The notes: generated by a model from the sequence alone, not told the origin. A stretch of 64,000 nucleotides of DNA from Desertivirga arenae (GCF_017355785.1 NZ_JAFEWE010000016.1:62001-126000); one strand, 5' to 3'. Shown: positions 1-9,696, counted from the stretch's first letter. Program-made: numbers and translations.

Positions 1-1267
1 ACCGCACTATCCCGAAATGAAATATGTTTTCCAATGGATAAGCGTTAAACCTGTCGATCTTCAGAAAGGCCTGGTTTCCATCCGTAACAAATATCAGTTT
101 GTAAACCTGGATAGATTTGACGCAACCTGGGAGTTAAGTGAAAACGGTATTAAGCGGGATTCCGGAAAGATTGATATCAGTAACATTGGCCCCAGGTCTG
201 AAAAGCAAGTTTTCCTTCCTTATTCTGAATCTGCAACCAACTCCGCGAGTATTTACCACATAAGGATTTCTTTTAAGCTAAAGCAAGATGAGCTCTGGGC
301 AAAGAAAGGATTCGAATTGGCCTCAGAACAATTAGAGCTTCTGGCAAGTACTCGAGTTGCTGCAAAGAAAGATCTGGGAGGAGCTGCTAAAGGTCCCAAA
401 CTAATCGTTGAAGAAAAAAAAGATCTTATTTCTGTTAATGGTAGTATGTTCCAAGTGGTGTTTGATAAAGCAAAGGGGACGATCATTGACCTGGTAAGCA
501 ACAATAATAAATTGCTCAAAGAAGGAGGGGGACCGGTATTGCATTTATGGAGAGCTCCACACCAGGAGGATGACATCTATGCAGATAAAGGATGGAATGA
601 GTATGGATTGAAAGAACTTAACTGGAAGAAAGAGTCTTTGGTTGTTAATAAGCTTCCTGCAGGGTCTGTAAAGGTTACTGTGGTGCTTAAGGGTTTAGGA
701 AAAAAGGACTTTACTGTTAACCATAAAGTAATATATACCATAACTGCAGACGGAAGTATTAGGGTTGAAAATGAAGTTAATTCTACTAAACCTGAACTGG
801 TATTAGCCAGAATGGGTGTAAGAATGCTTCTGGATAAAAGGTATGAACAGTTCAGTTATTTTGGCAGGGGCCCAATGGAGAATTACTCCGACCGTAAGAG
901 TGGTTCTGAAATAGGCATTTATAAAAGTACGGTAATGCAACAATTCACTCCTTACGAGAAACCCATGGAGTGCGGTAATCACGAGGATGTACGCTGGGCG
1001 ACTTTAGCAAATAATACCGGAACAACTTTGAAGGTTTTGTCTGATAACTCGCTTCTGCAAGTTGCCGCCCTGCCTTATACTGACGAGCAAATGGCGCCGG
1101 TAGAGTACCGGATTGACCTGCCCGAGAGTAATACTACAGCATTAAGCATCGGCTATAAAACACTTGGAGTAGGCTCGAACGCGTGTGGCCCCAAACCAAT
1201 GCCTCAATACACCGTTACCGCTGCTCCTGCATCCTTTTCCTATATATTAAGCTTATCTGTTAAGTAA
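1..1267 (+). CDS. GH2 beta-galactosidase, C-terminal part (5' end outside window)
   Basis: The reading frame is open to the left edge, so the gene starts upstream; the first visible residues (PHYPEMKYVFQ) match the linker after the TIM barrel of LacZ-type enzymes. What remains is the DUF4981-like beta-sandwich (about residues 5-110 of the visible part) and the Bgal_small_N supersandwich, recognised by FGRGPMENYSDR, PYEKPMECGNHEDVRW and a GPKPMPQY-type ending. The catalytic glutamates lie outside the window. The family hydrolyses terminal beta-galactosides, usually in the periplasm in Bacteroidota. The NagB fusion gene follows after 12 bases, so the two are probably cotranscribed. GH2 membership is secure; the exact substrate cannot be judged from this half. 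Confidence 0.9.
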   Translation, partial: PHYPEMKYVFQWISVKPVDLQKGLVSIRNKYQFVNLDRFDATWELSENGIKRDSGKIDISNIGPRSEKQVFLPYSESATNSASIYHIRISFKLKQDELWAKKGFELASEQLELLASTRVAAKKDLGGAAKGPKLIVEEKKDLISVNGSMFQVVFDKAKGTIIDLVSNNNKLLKEGGGPVLHLWRAPHQEDDIYADKGWNEYGLKELNWKKESLVVNKLPAGSVKVTVVLKGLGKKDFTVNHKVIYTITADGSIRVENEVNSTKPELVLARMGVRMLLDKRYEQFSYFGRGPMENYSDRKSGSEIGIYKSTVMQQFTPYEKPMECGNHEDVRWATLANNTGTTLKVLSDNSLLQVAALPYTDEQMAPVEYRIDLPESNTTALSIGYKTLGVGSNACGPKPMPQYTVTAAPASFSYILSLSVK

Positions 1268-1279
1268 TATCTGATCTGA

Positions 1280-3199
1280 ATGTTACGATTAAATTTATTA
1301 GAAGAGACACGGTTTGAAAAATTACCGGTAAGGATTTTTGAAAGTGAAGCAGAGGCTTCAAAGGTTGTTGCAAGGCGAATTAGCGATTTGATTCTAACCA
1401 GACAGCAACAAGATAAGATGGCTGTGTTGGGGCTTGCTACAGGGGTAACGCCAATTAAGGTTTATGCAGAGCTGGTACGATTGCATAAAGAAGAAGGATT
1501 AAGCTTCAAGAATGTGGTTACTTTTAATTTGGATGAATATTATCCAATGAAGCCAGATGCAGAACAGAGTTACGTCACCTTTATGCATGAGAACCTTTTC
1601 AAGCATATTGATATCGACCCCGCCAATATCCATATCCCGGATGGCACCCTTGACCGGAACGAGATTGAAGCCTTCTGCCTGAACTATGAACAGCAGATCA
1701 GTGACCTCGGCGGACTGGACCTGCAAATTTTAGGAATTGGAAGGACAGGGCATATTGGTTTTAATGAGCCCGGTTCTGCACCTAATTCAGGAACTCGTTT
1801 GGTTACCTTGAACGACTTGACCAGAAGGGATGCAGCCCGTGACTTTGGTGGAAAGCAAAACGTACCTACCAAGGCCATCACTATGGGAATAGGCACAATT
1901 TTTAAAGCCAGAGAGATTATTCTAATGGCCTGGAACTCGAAGAAGGCCCCTATTATTCGAAAGGCTGTAGAGGGAGAAATTTCTTCTGAGGTTCCGGCAA
2001 CCTACCTGCAGCTTTCAGAGAATGTTGAGTTTATCCTCGACAAGGATGCAGCATCAGACTTAACCCGCTTTAATGCCCCCTGGTTAGTAAAGGATTGCGT
2101 ATGGAATGCGGCATTGATAAAAAAGGCGGTTACCTGGCTTTCAGAAAAAGTCGATAAGCCAATACTTAAGTTAACAGTTGAAGACTATAATAATAACGGT
2201 ATGGCCCAACTCGCTACGGAGAAGGGGCCGGTGTATGATCTGAATATTGATATCTTTAACAAAATACAACAAACTATTACCGGCTGGCCCGGAGGGAAGC
2301 CTAACGCCGATGACTCCCGCAGACCGGAACGAGCCTTGCCGGCAAAAAAGCGGGTGGTAGTATTTTCTCCGCATCCTGATGATGATGTAATTTCCATGGG
2401 CGGTACATTTATTCGTTTGGCCGACCATGGTCATGATGTTCATGTAGCCTATCAGACTTCAGGTAATACTGCAGTCTGGGACGATGATGCTTTGCGATTC
2501 GTTGAGTTCTCGATCGACTTCTGTCGCAAACAAAATCTCGATCTTAATTGTCAGGAAGAGCTTTATCGGAAGATGAAGGACTTTCTGAGTGCTAAAAAAC
2601 CAAATCAGCCTGACCTTAAGGAGATCCTGGAGATAAAGGGACTGATTAGAAAGGGAGAAGCTACCGCTGCAGCTAGATTTGTAGGTCTACCTGATGAAAA
2701 TATTCATTTTATGGATCTTCCATTCTACGATCGCAGTAAGGTTTCGAAAGTAAAGGATCATGAGGATGATATTCAGCAAACTATGAACCTGTTAAAGGAG
2801 ATAAAACCTCATCAGGTATTTGCTGCGGGCGACTTCGCCGACCCCCATGGCACTCATAAAGTCTGCTTTGATATTGTTTTAACTGCTTTGAAGCGGCTTA
2901 AGCAGACGGAAGACTGGGTGAAAGATTGTTGGTTATGGTTATACCGCGGAGCATGGCATGAGTATGCGATACACGAGATTGAGATGGCTGTTCCTTTGTC
3001 TCCCCAAGAAGTGGAGCGAAAGCGCTTCGCTATTTTTAAACACCAGTCCCAGAAAGACCGGCCGGTATTCCCGGGTGATGACTCAAGAGAGTTTTGGGTT
3101 AGGGCAGAAGATCGTACGCGTGAAACTGCAAATGCCTACAATCAGCTTGGGCTGGCAGAGTATGAAGCGATAGAGGGTTTTTCGAGATGGCGTTTCTAA
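1280..3199 (+). CDS. nagB: Glucosamine-6-phosphate deaminase fused to a PIG-L/LmbE domain (NagB-like, 639 aa)
   Basis: The N-terminal half (about 15-300) is a NagB/6-phosphogluconolactonase-type domain with LGLATGVTP, FNLDEYYPM and LGIGRTGHIGFNEPG. The C-terminal half (about 350-639) is a PIG-L deacetylase-like domain with the zinc-binding motif FSPHPDDD near residue 360 and a second motif, DPHGTHKV. NagB converts glucosamine-6-phosphate to fructose-6-phosphate and ammonia in the cytoplasm. In the canonical active-site motif (GxGxDGHIxFNEP) the aspartate is replaced by threonine here. I recall the same form in the long Bacteroidota NagB group, so this may be a subfamily trait. There is no signal peptide. 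The gene lies 12 bases after the GH2 gene. The family call is confident; the activity of the second domain is not known to me. Confidence 0.88.
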   Translation: MLRLNLLEETRFEKLPVRIFESEAEASKVVARRISDLILTRQQQDKMAVLGLATGVTPIKVYAELVRLHKEEGLSFKNVVTFNLDEYYPMKPDAEQSYVTFMHENLFKHIDIDPANIHIPDGTLDRNEIEAFCLNYEQQISDLGGLDLQILGIGRTGHIGFNEPGSAPNSGTRLVTLNDLTRRDAARDFGGKQNVPTKAITMGIGTIFKAREIILMAWNSKKAPIIRKAVEGEISSEVPATYLQLSENVEFILDKDAASDLTRFNAPWLVKDCVWNAALIKKAVTWLSEKVDKPILKLTVEDYNNNGMAQLATEKGPVYDLNIDIFNKIQQTITGWPGGKPNADDSRRPERALPAKKRVVVFSPHPDDDVISMGGTFIRLADHGHDVHVAYQTSGNTAVWDDDALRFVEFSIDFCRKQNLDLNCQEELYRKMKDFLSAKKPNQPDLKEILEIKGLIRKGEATAAARFVGLPDENIHFMDLPFYDRSKVSKVKDHEDDIQQTMNLLKEIKPHQVFAAGDFADPHGTHKVCFDIVLTALKRLKQTEDWVKDCWLWLYRGAWHEYAIHEIEMAVPLSPQEVERKRFAIFKHQSQKDRPVFPGDDSREFWVRAEDRTRETANAYNQLGLAEYEAIEGFSRWRF

Positions 3200-3522
3200 T
3201 GAAGCTTGTTTTAAAGCCACTAGAAGAAAGATAAGCATTAATGTTACTTCAAGGCTTTGTGCGGGGGTAGAAGTGCTTTACTTCATTTGAAATAAAAGAA
3301 CTTTTACTTAATCGGTTTCGTAATTAATTGCTGCCTGGCTGAACCTCCTAAGCTTTCATATTTATATTTTAGCAGTATCAATTATAAGCTTTAGGTTTGG
3401 TGAACCTTTAGTAAGAATAAACTTTTTTAATCAATCAGGCTCCTCTTTGAGCTTCCTGTAAATGAACAATGATGCTTATCGGAAGCTGGAACGATCTATA
3501 TATTCTTTGATGAAATCTTAAA
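3200..3522. other. Intergenic region with a candidate promoter for the GH92-GH28-GH92 operon
   Basis: No open frame worth calling was found. A match to the Bacteroidota -7 box (TAGGTTTG, 3392-3399) has an imperfect -33 element (TTTA, 3368-3371) at 20 bases, which would start transcription near 3406 and give a leader of about 115 bases. A short inverted repeat (AGGTT/AACCT) overlaps the -7 box. A single GGGGTA at 3264-3269 lacks the flanking bases of the susC operator repeats. No clear terminator follows the NagB fusion gene. Confidence 0.3.
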
Positions 3523-5811
3523 GTGAATAAGAAAAGGCTCCTCATAATCGTTTCGTTTGCAATTCTGACCTGTATGAAAGTACAGGCTCAGGATATTGTC
3601 TCTTATGTTCAGCCCCTGTCGGGCACTGCACCTGCCACTACCAAGGCTGCTTTGAAACATGGCAACGGCACTGAATTGAATGCGAATACTATTCCGGCAG
3701 TAGGATTGCCTTTTGCTATGACTCAATGGACAGCGCAAACCCGGCAAACCGAAGTAAAGTGCCAGCCGCCTTACTTTTATAAAGATTCCTTGCTTTCCGG
3801 TTTTAGAGGAACTCATTGGTTGAGTGGTTCCTGTACGCAGGATTATGGCAGCTTTACTATCATGCCTATAAGCGGCACTCTTAAAACCCTCCCGCAGGAA
3901 TATCAAACACCCTTTTCCCATAAAGAAGAGGTTGCGGCGCCTCATTACTACCGGGCAAGTTTACCTGGTTATAATCTGCTGGTAGAGATGACGGGTACTC
4001 TTCGCTGCGGCTTTTTTCAAATTACAGCTAAAAAGGCTGATAGTGTTTATTTGCTGATCACTCCAAACAGTGACCAGGAGAAAGGCTTTGTTAAAGTGGA
4101 TCAGAAGAAGGGCCTGATCTGGGGATACAACCCTGCTCACCGCATTTATCAGGGTTGGGGAAAACCGGCCGGGTTTAGTGGTTATTTTGTGTTGCAATTA
4201 GACCGCGGCTTTAGTCGCTCAGGAACATACAGTGAAAAGGAAGTATTTGAAATTGATAGTATCAGGAATGGAAAAAATATTGGCGCTTTTGCTGGCTTTA
4301 CATTAAAAGCAGGAGAGAAGCTGAGGGTTAGAGTGGGTACTTCCTTCAGCAGCCTGGAAGGTGCATTGCTGAATCTACAGACAGAAGTTAAAGACTGGGA
4401 TTTTGAAGCGCTTACCCAACGCAATAAAAAGGTATGGCTGCAGGCTCTCGGACAGATCAAGGTGGAAGGAAAGGATGTGAAAAGTAAAAAAATATTCTAC
4501 ACTTCGATGTACCATACGATGCAGCATCCGAGATTGTTTAATGATGTAGATGGAACTTATCCTGAATTTTCTGGTAATTACAAGCTAAACAAGATTGCCA
4601 AGGGCAGTTATTATGATGATTTTTCGATGTGGGACATTTATCGCGCTCACCTGCCTTTATTTGAGATCCTGCAGCCAGAGTTGATCAATAGTAGTGTCCG
4701 TTCGATGGTGCTAAAAGGACAACAAGGCGGTTGGTTACCCATCTTTCCCTGCTGGAACAGCTATACCGCAGCGATGATAGGAGATCATGTAACAGCATTC
4801 ATTGCTTCCGCTTATGTCAAAGGCATTCGCGACTACAACCAGCAGGAAGCTTATAGATTGATGCGGCAAAACGCTTTTGCCCAGTCATCCACGCAGGATT
4901 ATAAAGACGGCAAGGGGCGAAGGGCCCTGGAGTCGTATTTGAAATATGGTTACATTCCAATGGAGGATTCTGTGGAGGAAGCTTTTCATAAGAAAGAACA
5001 GGTAAGCCGTACCCTTGAATACGCTTTTGACGATTATGCATTGGCTAAAGTCGCGGAGGGATTGAATAAGAAGGAAGATCACCAGGCGCTGATCCGGCGC
5101 AGCTTGAATTACCGGAACGTCTTTGATCCTGCAGTAAATATGGTTCGTGGCCGGTACATCGATAGGACTTGGTATCAACCCTTTAAAGCCACAAGTAAGG
5201 AACCCTATATTACCGAGGGGACACCACAACAATATACTTTTTATGTTCCGCATGATGTGACCGGTTTGGCTTCTCTAATGGGAGGAGCGGAAAAGTTGGA
5301 GTCCTCCCTTGATAAGCTTTTTGATGGCGGGGAGTATTGGCATGGAAATGAACCAGGGCACCAGATCCCTTTTATGTACAACTTTACTCCATCGCCCTGG
5401 AAAGCTCAGTTGAGAGTGAAGCAGATCCTGGAGGATGAATACGGAGAGGGGCCGGGTGGCTTAAGTGGAAACGATGATGCCGGGCAGATGTCGGCTTGGT
5501 ACGTATTTTCAGCCCTTGGCTTCTATCCATTGAATCCCGTTTCAGATCAATATATGTTAACCGCTCCTTTGTTCGATAGTTATAACATAACCGTACGGGG
5601 TGGCAAAAACTTCAAAGTCGTAGCCCATCGCAAATCTGGGAACTCCCACTTTATATCCTCCGTAAAATTCAACGGCAGGCCATACTTTAAAAATTATTTC
5701 ACACACAGTATGATCACTAATGGTGGATTGCTTGAAATATTTTTAAGCAAGGAACCAAACAGGAATTGGGCGATTAAAGAAACTGACCAACCGATATCCC
5801 TTAGCAAATAA
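3523..5811 (+). CDS. GH92 alpha-mannosidase (first of two)
   Basis: An exported enzyme of 762 aa with a Sec signal peptide (MNKKRLLIIVSFAILTC, cleavage after about VQAQ). The start is GTG; the ATG at 3509 is followed at once by a stop in its frame. GH92 hallmarks are YYDDFSMWDIYRAH, EGTPQQYTFYVPHDV, the GNEPGHQIPFMYN loop and SGNDDAGQMSAWYVFSALGF near the C-terminus. The family consists of calcium-dependent inverting exo-alpha-mannosidases that act mainly on alpha-1,2, -1,3 or -1,4 linked mannose in N-glycans and mannans. The length is normal for the family. One base separates it from the GH28 gene, so it heads a three-gene operon. Linkage specificity cannot be fixed by eye. Confidence 0.93.
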   Translation: MNKKRLLIIVSFAILTCMKVQAQDIVSYVQPLSGTAPATTKAALKHGNGTELNANTIPAVGLPFAMTQWTAQTRQTEVKCQPPYFYKDSLLSGFRGTHWLSGSCTQDYGSFTIMPISGTLKTLPQEYQTPFSHKEEVAAPHYYRASLPGYNLLVEMTGTLRCGFFQITAKKADSVYLLITPNSDQEKGFVKVDQKKGLIWGYNPAHRIYQGWGKPAGFSGYFVLQLDRGFSRSGTYSEKEVFEIDSIRNGKNIGAFAGFTLKAGEKLRVRVGTSFSSLEGALLNLQTEVKDWDFEALTQRNKKVWLQALGQIKVEGKDVKSKKIFYTSMYHTMQHPRLFNDVDGTYPEFSGNYKLNKIAKGSYYDDFSMWDIYRAHLPLFEILQPELINSSVRSMVLKGQQGGWLPIFPCWNSYTAAMIGDHVTAFIASAYVKGIRDYNQQEAYRLMRQNAFAQSSTQDYKDGKGRRALESYLKYGYIPMEDSVEEAFHKKEQVSRTLEYAFDDYALAKVAEGLNKKEDHQALIRRSLNYRNVFDPAVNMVRGRYIDRTWYQPFKATSKEPYITEGTPQQYTFYVPHDVTGLASLMGGAEKLESSLDKLFDGGEYWHGNEPGHQIPFMYNFTPSPWKAQLRVKQILEDEYGEGPGGLSGNDDAGQMSAWYVFSALGFYPLNPVSDQYMLTAPLFDSYNITVRGGKNFKVVAHRKSGNSHFISSVKFNGRPYFKNYFTHSMITNGGLLEIFLSKEPNRNWAIKETDQPISLSK

Positions 5812-5812
5812 T

Positions 5813-7285
5813 ATGAGAAATAGATTTTTTAGAAATTATATCCTACTGCTTCTACTGATTGCAAGCCATCCTCTGCTAGCTCAGAAGAACTTATCAAAAT
5901 CTCGGGAGTTCAGTATTACAGATTATGGTGCTGTGGCTGAACTGAAAAAGGATAATGCCAGAGCTATTCAGAAAGCAATCGATGCCTGCTCGTCGGCAGG
6001 GGGCGGAAAAGTTATAGTTCCCGCTGGAAAAGTGTTCATGGCCGGACCGTTTGATCTGAAGTCAAATATAGAACTGGTTGTGGAAGTGAATGCTGGAATT
6101 TTGGCTAATCCTGACGAAAGTGTTTATAAGAAGAGTGCCTTCCGGGACAATAAAGGAGAGGGTACTATTTGGATCGGAGGTGAGAATTTAAAAAATGTAA
6201 CCATTTCCGGATCGGGGTTCCTCGATGGGAATGGGATCTCGTTTATGGGAGCCGAATTGGAAGATTCTTACGTACTGAAACCCTTTGACGTCATTGACCC
6301 TCGTCCTCATTTATTGACTATAGTAGGTGGTCAGAATATCCGTATTCACGATCTTATCATTCGAAACTCAGCCTATTGGACAGTTCACCTCATTGGCTGC
6401 GATGATGTGGCTATCGATAACATCACTTTATTAAACAGTTTGAAAGTGCGTAATAGTGATGGCATTGACCTGGATCACTGCAAGAATGTTCGTATTACCA
6501 ATTGTTATATAGAATCGGGAGACGACTGTATATGCCTGAAAAATCGCCGGGAGTATGAAGAGTTCGGGCCATGTGAAAATATCACCGTAAGTAATTGTAC
6601 AATGACCTCTCGCTCCTGCGCCATTAAAATTGGTTCGGAGAATATGGACAGGATCAGTCACGTAGTTATTAATAACTGCATCATCAAAAAAAGTAACAGG
6701 GGTATTGGGATCCAAAACAGGGACGAGGGGACAGTGACAGACGTGATCTTTTCAGATATCATAATAGATTCTCATTTGTTTTCAGATGTATGGTGGGGTA
6801 AGGCCGAACCTATTTATGTAACCGCTTTTCGCAGGGCGAATGGTAATCATAAGGATGCCAACTGGCGTTTCCCCAAGGGGAAAACAGAAGGTAGCGTGGG
6901 TAATGTGAGCCGCATTTACTTTAGTAATATTAAGGGGGTAAGCGAAAATGGTATTTATGTTGGAGCTGAGTCTTCAGATAAGATTTCAGATATTGTTTTT
7001 GATCAGGTAGATCTCCATATAAACAAAACTACAGATATAAAAGGTGGGGTTTATGATCGTCGCCCATCAAAAGTTGAAGGCTTACTTATGGGAAGCACTT
7101 CAGGTTTTTATTTGGATAATGCCAGCAATATCACTATTCGTAACAGTTCTGTGAAATGGGGGGAAAATAAGCCGGAATATTTTAAGCACGTCCTGGAAAG
7201 CCATGGCGTTAATAATCTCAAGACAATAAACCTCGAAGGCGAGGCTGCTTTCCCGGGAAAAGCGGAGGCCATTAAAAAGTACTAG
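5813..7285 (+). CDS. GH28 polygalacturonase-like enzyme
   Basis: Secreted protein of 490 aa: signal peptide with a hydrophobic core (NYILLLLLIASHPLLAQ), then a right-handed parallel beta-helix. The N-terminal Pectate_lyase_3-like segment is SITDYGAVAELKKDNARAI. Catalytic motifs of GH28 are present in order: NSDGIDLDHC, SGDDCICLKN, and weaker equivalents of the later motifs at SCAIKIGSE and RGIGIQNRD. The family hydrolyses galacturonic acid linkages in homogalacturonan or rhamnogalacturonan, and some members act on xylogalacturonan. It sits between two GH92 genes with one-base gaps on each side, so they are translated from one mRNA. This pairing of a pectinase-family enzyme with alpha-mannosidases is unusual, and its true substrate may differ from pectin. 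Confidence 0.9.
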   Translation: MRNRFFRNYILLLLLIASHPLLAQKNLSKSREFSITDYGAVAELKKDNARAIQKAIDACSSAGGGKVIVPAGKVFMAGPFDLKSNIELVVEVNAGILANPDESVYKKSAFRDNKGEGTIWIGGENLKNVTISGSGFLDGNGISFMGAELEDSYVLKPFDVIDPRPHLLTIVGGQNIRIHDLIIRNSAYWTVHLIGCDDVAIDNITLLNSLKVRNSDGIDLDHCKNVRITNCYIESGDDCICLKNRREYEEFGPCENITVSNCTMTSRSCAIKIGSENMDRISHVVINNCIIKKSNRGIGIQNRDEGTVTDVIFSDIIIDSHLFSDVWWGKAEPIYVTAFRRANGNHKDANWRFPKGKTEGSVGNVSRIYFSNIKGVSENGIYVGAESSDKISDIVFDQVDLHINKTTDIKGGVYDRRPSKVEGLLMGSTSGFYLDNASNITIRNSSVKWGENKPEYFKHVLESHGVNNLKTINLEGEAAFPGKAEAIKKY

Positions 7286-7286
7286 G

Positions 7287-9572
7287 ATGTTCAGGACTAT
7301 TTTCCATATCGTTGTTGCTTTTCTTTACCTTCTTTCTTTCTCGAAAGAGGCCAAGTGTCAGGATTATAGATTTGTGAAGTATGTTGATCCATTTATAGGT
7401 TCTGAGGGACTTGGAAATGTCTTCGTCGGCCCTTCCTGTCCATATGGGATGGTAAAGCCAGGTCCTGATGTTAGTAAAGCTTCAAATAGTGGTTATTCAC
7501 CCGACAAGGATATTCCACTGTATGGTTTCAGTCAGGTGCACGTAAGCGGAACCGGAGGTGGTCCTAAATACGGTAATATTTTACTGATGCCCTTTTCTGG
7601 GAAACCTGATCAGATCAGGCAAGAGTCGTTTAGAGATCAGGAAAAGGCCGATGCTGGTTATTATAGCGTATTCCTTAAAGATTATGGGATCAAGGCTGAG
7701 CTAAGTGCTTCAGAGAAAGTAGCGTTTCACCGCTATACTTATCAAACGGATAAAGCCAGGTTAATTAAAATTGATGCGGGTGAGTTTTTAGGAGAACGGC
7801 CGATCCCAGATTCCAGGGAGGCGCAGCAATTTGTTGGGTCGGAGATTGAGGTTGTTTCAGACACTGAAATAAGAGGTTATAGTCGCATAAGGGGAGGATG
7901 GAATAATGGCGCAGCCTATACAGTCTATTTTTACGCTATTACAGACAAGCCTTTTTCAGAGTTTTCGACCTACAAGAACGGTAATTTATACAAGGGTATT
8001 AAAGCCCAGGCCGATGACGGAAACAAAACCGGGGTGCTCCTTAGCTTTGGTCAGGATCCTACTAATGTTATACAAGTAAAAGTAGGAATTTCTTTTGTAA
8101 GTAGCCTTAAGGCCCGTCAGAACATTGAAGCAGAAGTACCGCACTGGAATTTCGCAAAGCTCCTTTCGGAGACACAAGGCAAATGGGAAGAGCTTCTAAA
8201 ACGAGTAGAACTTGATAAGTCAGCCTCTTTAGAACAAAAGAAAATGTTCTACACGGCACTGTATCATACTATGTTGATGCCGGTTGACCGCTCAGGGGAA
8301 AATCCATTATGGCAAACTGTTCCTTATTATGACGACTTCTATGCTATTTGGGATACCTTCCGGTCTTCGAACCCCTTAATTACACTGTTAGATCCGGAGC
8401 GGGAAGTAGCAATTGTGAATTCTCTGCTTAATATTTATCAGCGTGATGGTTACATGCCCGATGCAAGAAGCGGTAACAGTAATGGGCGCACGCAGGGAGG
8501 CTCAAATGCAGAAGTTTTGATTGCCGACGCCTATGTGAAGAAGTTAAAAGGCATTAACTATAACCTTGGGCTGGAGGCAATGTTAAAAGACGCTACCGTG
8601 CCGCCAGGAGGAAACGAAGAAAAAGAAGGACGTGGAGGTTTAACAGACTATAATACTCTTGGTTATGTTTCTAACCGGTTCGTTCGCGCAGGTAATCGTA
8701 CACTCGAGTATGCATATAACGACTATTGCCTGGCAATAGTAGCAAAAGGGTTAGGGAGAAATGGAGAGTACCAGCGGTTTATCAAACAGTCTGATAATTG
8801 GAAAAACCTATGGAGGCCCGTTACCGATCATGGTGCTACAGGCTTTATAATGCCAAGAGATCCTTCTGGAAAATGGATTGACAGCGTGCAATGTGTTGAA
8901 AGCAATGGTAGGATCACCTATGTGCCTTACACCCCATTGGCGCAGGAGTGGCCCATCTGTGTTTGCTGGTGGTGCGGCTTTTTTTATGAAGGAAATTCAT
9001 GGGAATATTCTTTTTACGTGCCGCACAATATAGCTGAGCTGGTAAAAGCATCGGGGGGACCGAAAGCTTTTAAAGAAAGGCTTGATACTTTTTTCAAGAA
9101 TGGATATTATACTGTTAGCAACGAGCCTGCCTTCCTGACTCCGAACTTGTACCATTGGGTTGGAAGGCCCGACTTAAGTAGTCAAAGAATAAAGCAGATC
9201 ATCAAGGAAAATTATAATAGCTCGCCGAGTGGCCTACCAGGAAACGACGACTCAGGTGCAATGTCTTCCTGGCTGGCTTTTCACATGATAGGTTTATTTC
9301 CTAATGCAGGGCAATCATATTATCTGATTAATTCTCCAGCGGTGAAAGAAACAGTGCTGCACCTTCCGGGAGGCAAAGACTTTAAGGTGATCGCAAAAAA
9401 TCTATCAGATAAAAATGAATTCATTCGGCAAGCGTGGTTGAATGGTAAGCTTTTTAATCAGGTCTGGATCGAACATGAAGATATTATTAAAGGGGGTGAG
9501 CTGGTGTTGGAGATGGACTCTCAAGCCTCTGCTTGGGGAAGTCGGAATGCTCCTCCATCTTTAGCGCCCTAA
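7287..9572 (+). CDS. GH92 alpha-mannosidase (second of two)
   Basis: Exported protein of 761 aa with signal peptide (IFHIVVAFLYLLSFSKEAKC; a cysteine at the end of this segment leaves a lipoprotein possible). Family marks are YVDPFIGSEG, GFSQVHVSGTGGGPKYGN, YYDDFYAIWDTFRSSNPL, NSWEYSFYVPHNIAEL and GLPGNDDSGAMSSW. The loop SNEPAFLTPNLYHWVGRP differs clearly from the GNEPGHQ loop of the upstream paralogue, so the two enzymes probably recognise different alpha-mannosyl linkages or leaving groups. It follows the GH28 gene by one base and is the last gene of the operon; no obvious terminator follows. The family call is confident; the linkage is inference. Confidence 0.93.
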   Translation: MFRTIFHIVVAFLYLLSFSKEAKCQDYRFVKYVDPFIGSEGLGNVFVGPSCPYGMVKPGPDVSKASNSGYSPDKDIPLYGFSQVHVSGTGGGPKYGNILLMPFSGKPDQIRQESFRDQEKADAGYYSVFLKDYGIKAELSASEKVAFHRYTYQTDKARLIKIDAGEFLGERPIPDSREAQQFVGSEIEVVSDTEIRGYSRIRGGWNNGAAYTVYFYAITDKPFSEFSTYKNGNLYKGIKAQADDGNKTGVLLSFGQDPTNVIQVKVGISFVSSLKARQNIEAEVPHWNFAKLLSETQGKWEELLKRVELDKSASLEQKKMFYTALYHTMLMPVDRSGENPLWQTVPYYDDFYAIWDTFRSSNPLITLLDPEREVAIVNSLLNIYQRDGYMPDARSGNSNGRTQGGSNAEVLIADAYVKKLKGINYNLGLEAMLKDATVPPGGNEEKEGRGGLTDYNTLGYVSNRFVRAGNRTLEYAYNDYCLAIVAKGLGRNGEYQRFIKQSDNWKNLWRPVTDHGATGFIMPRDPSGKWIDSVQCVESNGRITYVPYTPLAQEWPICVCWWCGFFYEGNSWEYSFYVPHNIAELVKASGGPKAFKERLDTFFKNGYYTVSNEPAFLTPNLYHWVGRPDLSSQRIKQIIKENYNSSPSGLPGNDDSGAMSSWLAFHMIGLFPNAGQSYYLINSPAVKETVLHLPGGKDFKVIAKNLSDKNEFIRQAWLNGKLFNQVWIEHEDIIKGGELVLEMDSQASAWGSRNAPPSLAP

Positions 9573-9646
9573 TTTTCGAATGTCTAAATGGCAATTTCTT
9601 TGAATTACTATTCAATTCTATCGGTCTATCAAGCAGGGGTACTGAT

Positions 9647-9658
9647 TGGTGTACACCA
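9647..9658. other. 12-bp perfect palindrome in the GH92-tdh intergenic region
   Basis: TGGTGTACACCA is fully self-complementary. It lies 75 bases after the GH92 stop and 50 bases upstream of the tdh -33 box. It is not followed by a T-run, so it is more likely a protein-binding site than a terminator. Confidence 0.3.
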
Positions 9659-9696
9659 TCGAAAATGGTTAACTGAGCTTTTACCTCGCCAATTTA

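Noticed and set aside
253-576. Minus-strand frame opposite the GH2 gene
   Set aside because: It lies wholly within a well-supported coding sequence, has no recognisable domain and shows composition expected of an antisense shadow. The same reasoning removes the many other long frames opposite real genes.
3264-3269. GGGGTA as a further copy of the susC-type operator before the first GH92 gene
   Set aside because: It is a single copy, and the flanking half (GACTAAAA) does not match; a 6-base core is expected many times by chance in 64 kb.
9636-9641. GGGGTA core upstream of tdh as a member of the same operator family
   Set aside because: The box matches 7 of 8 bases but is single, and the three-base-spaced flank has no similarity.
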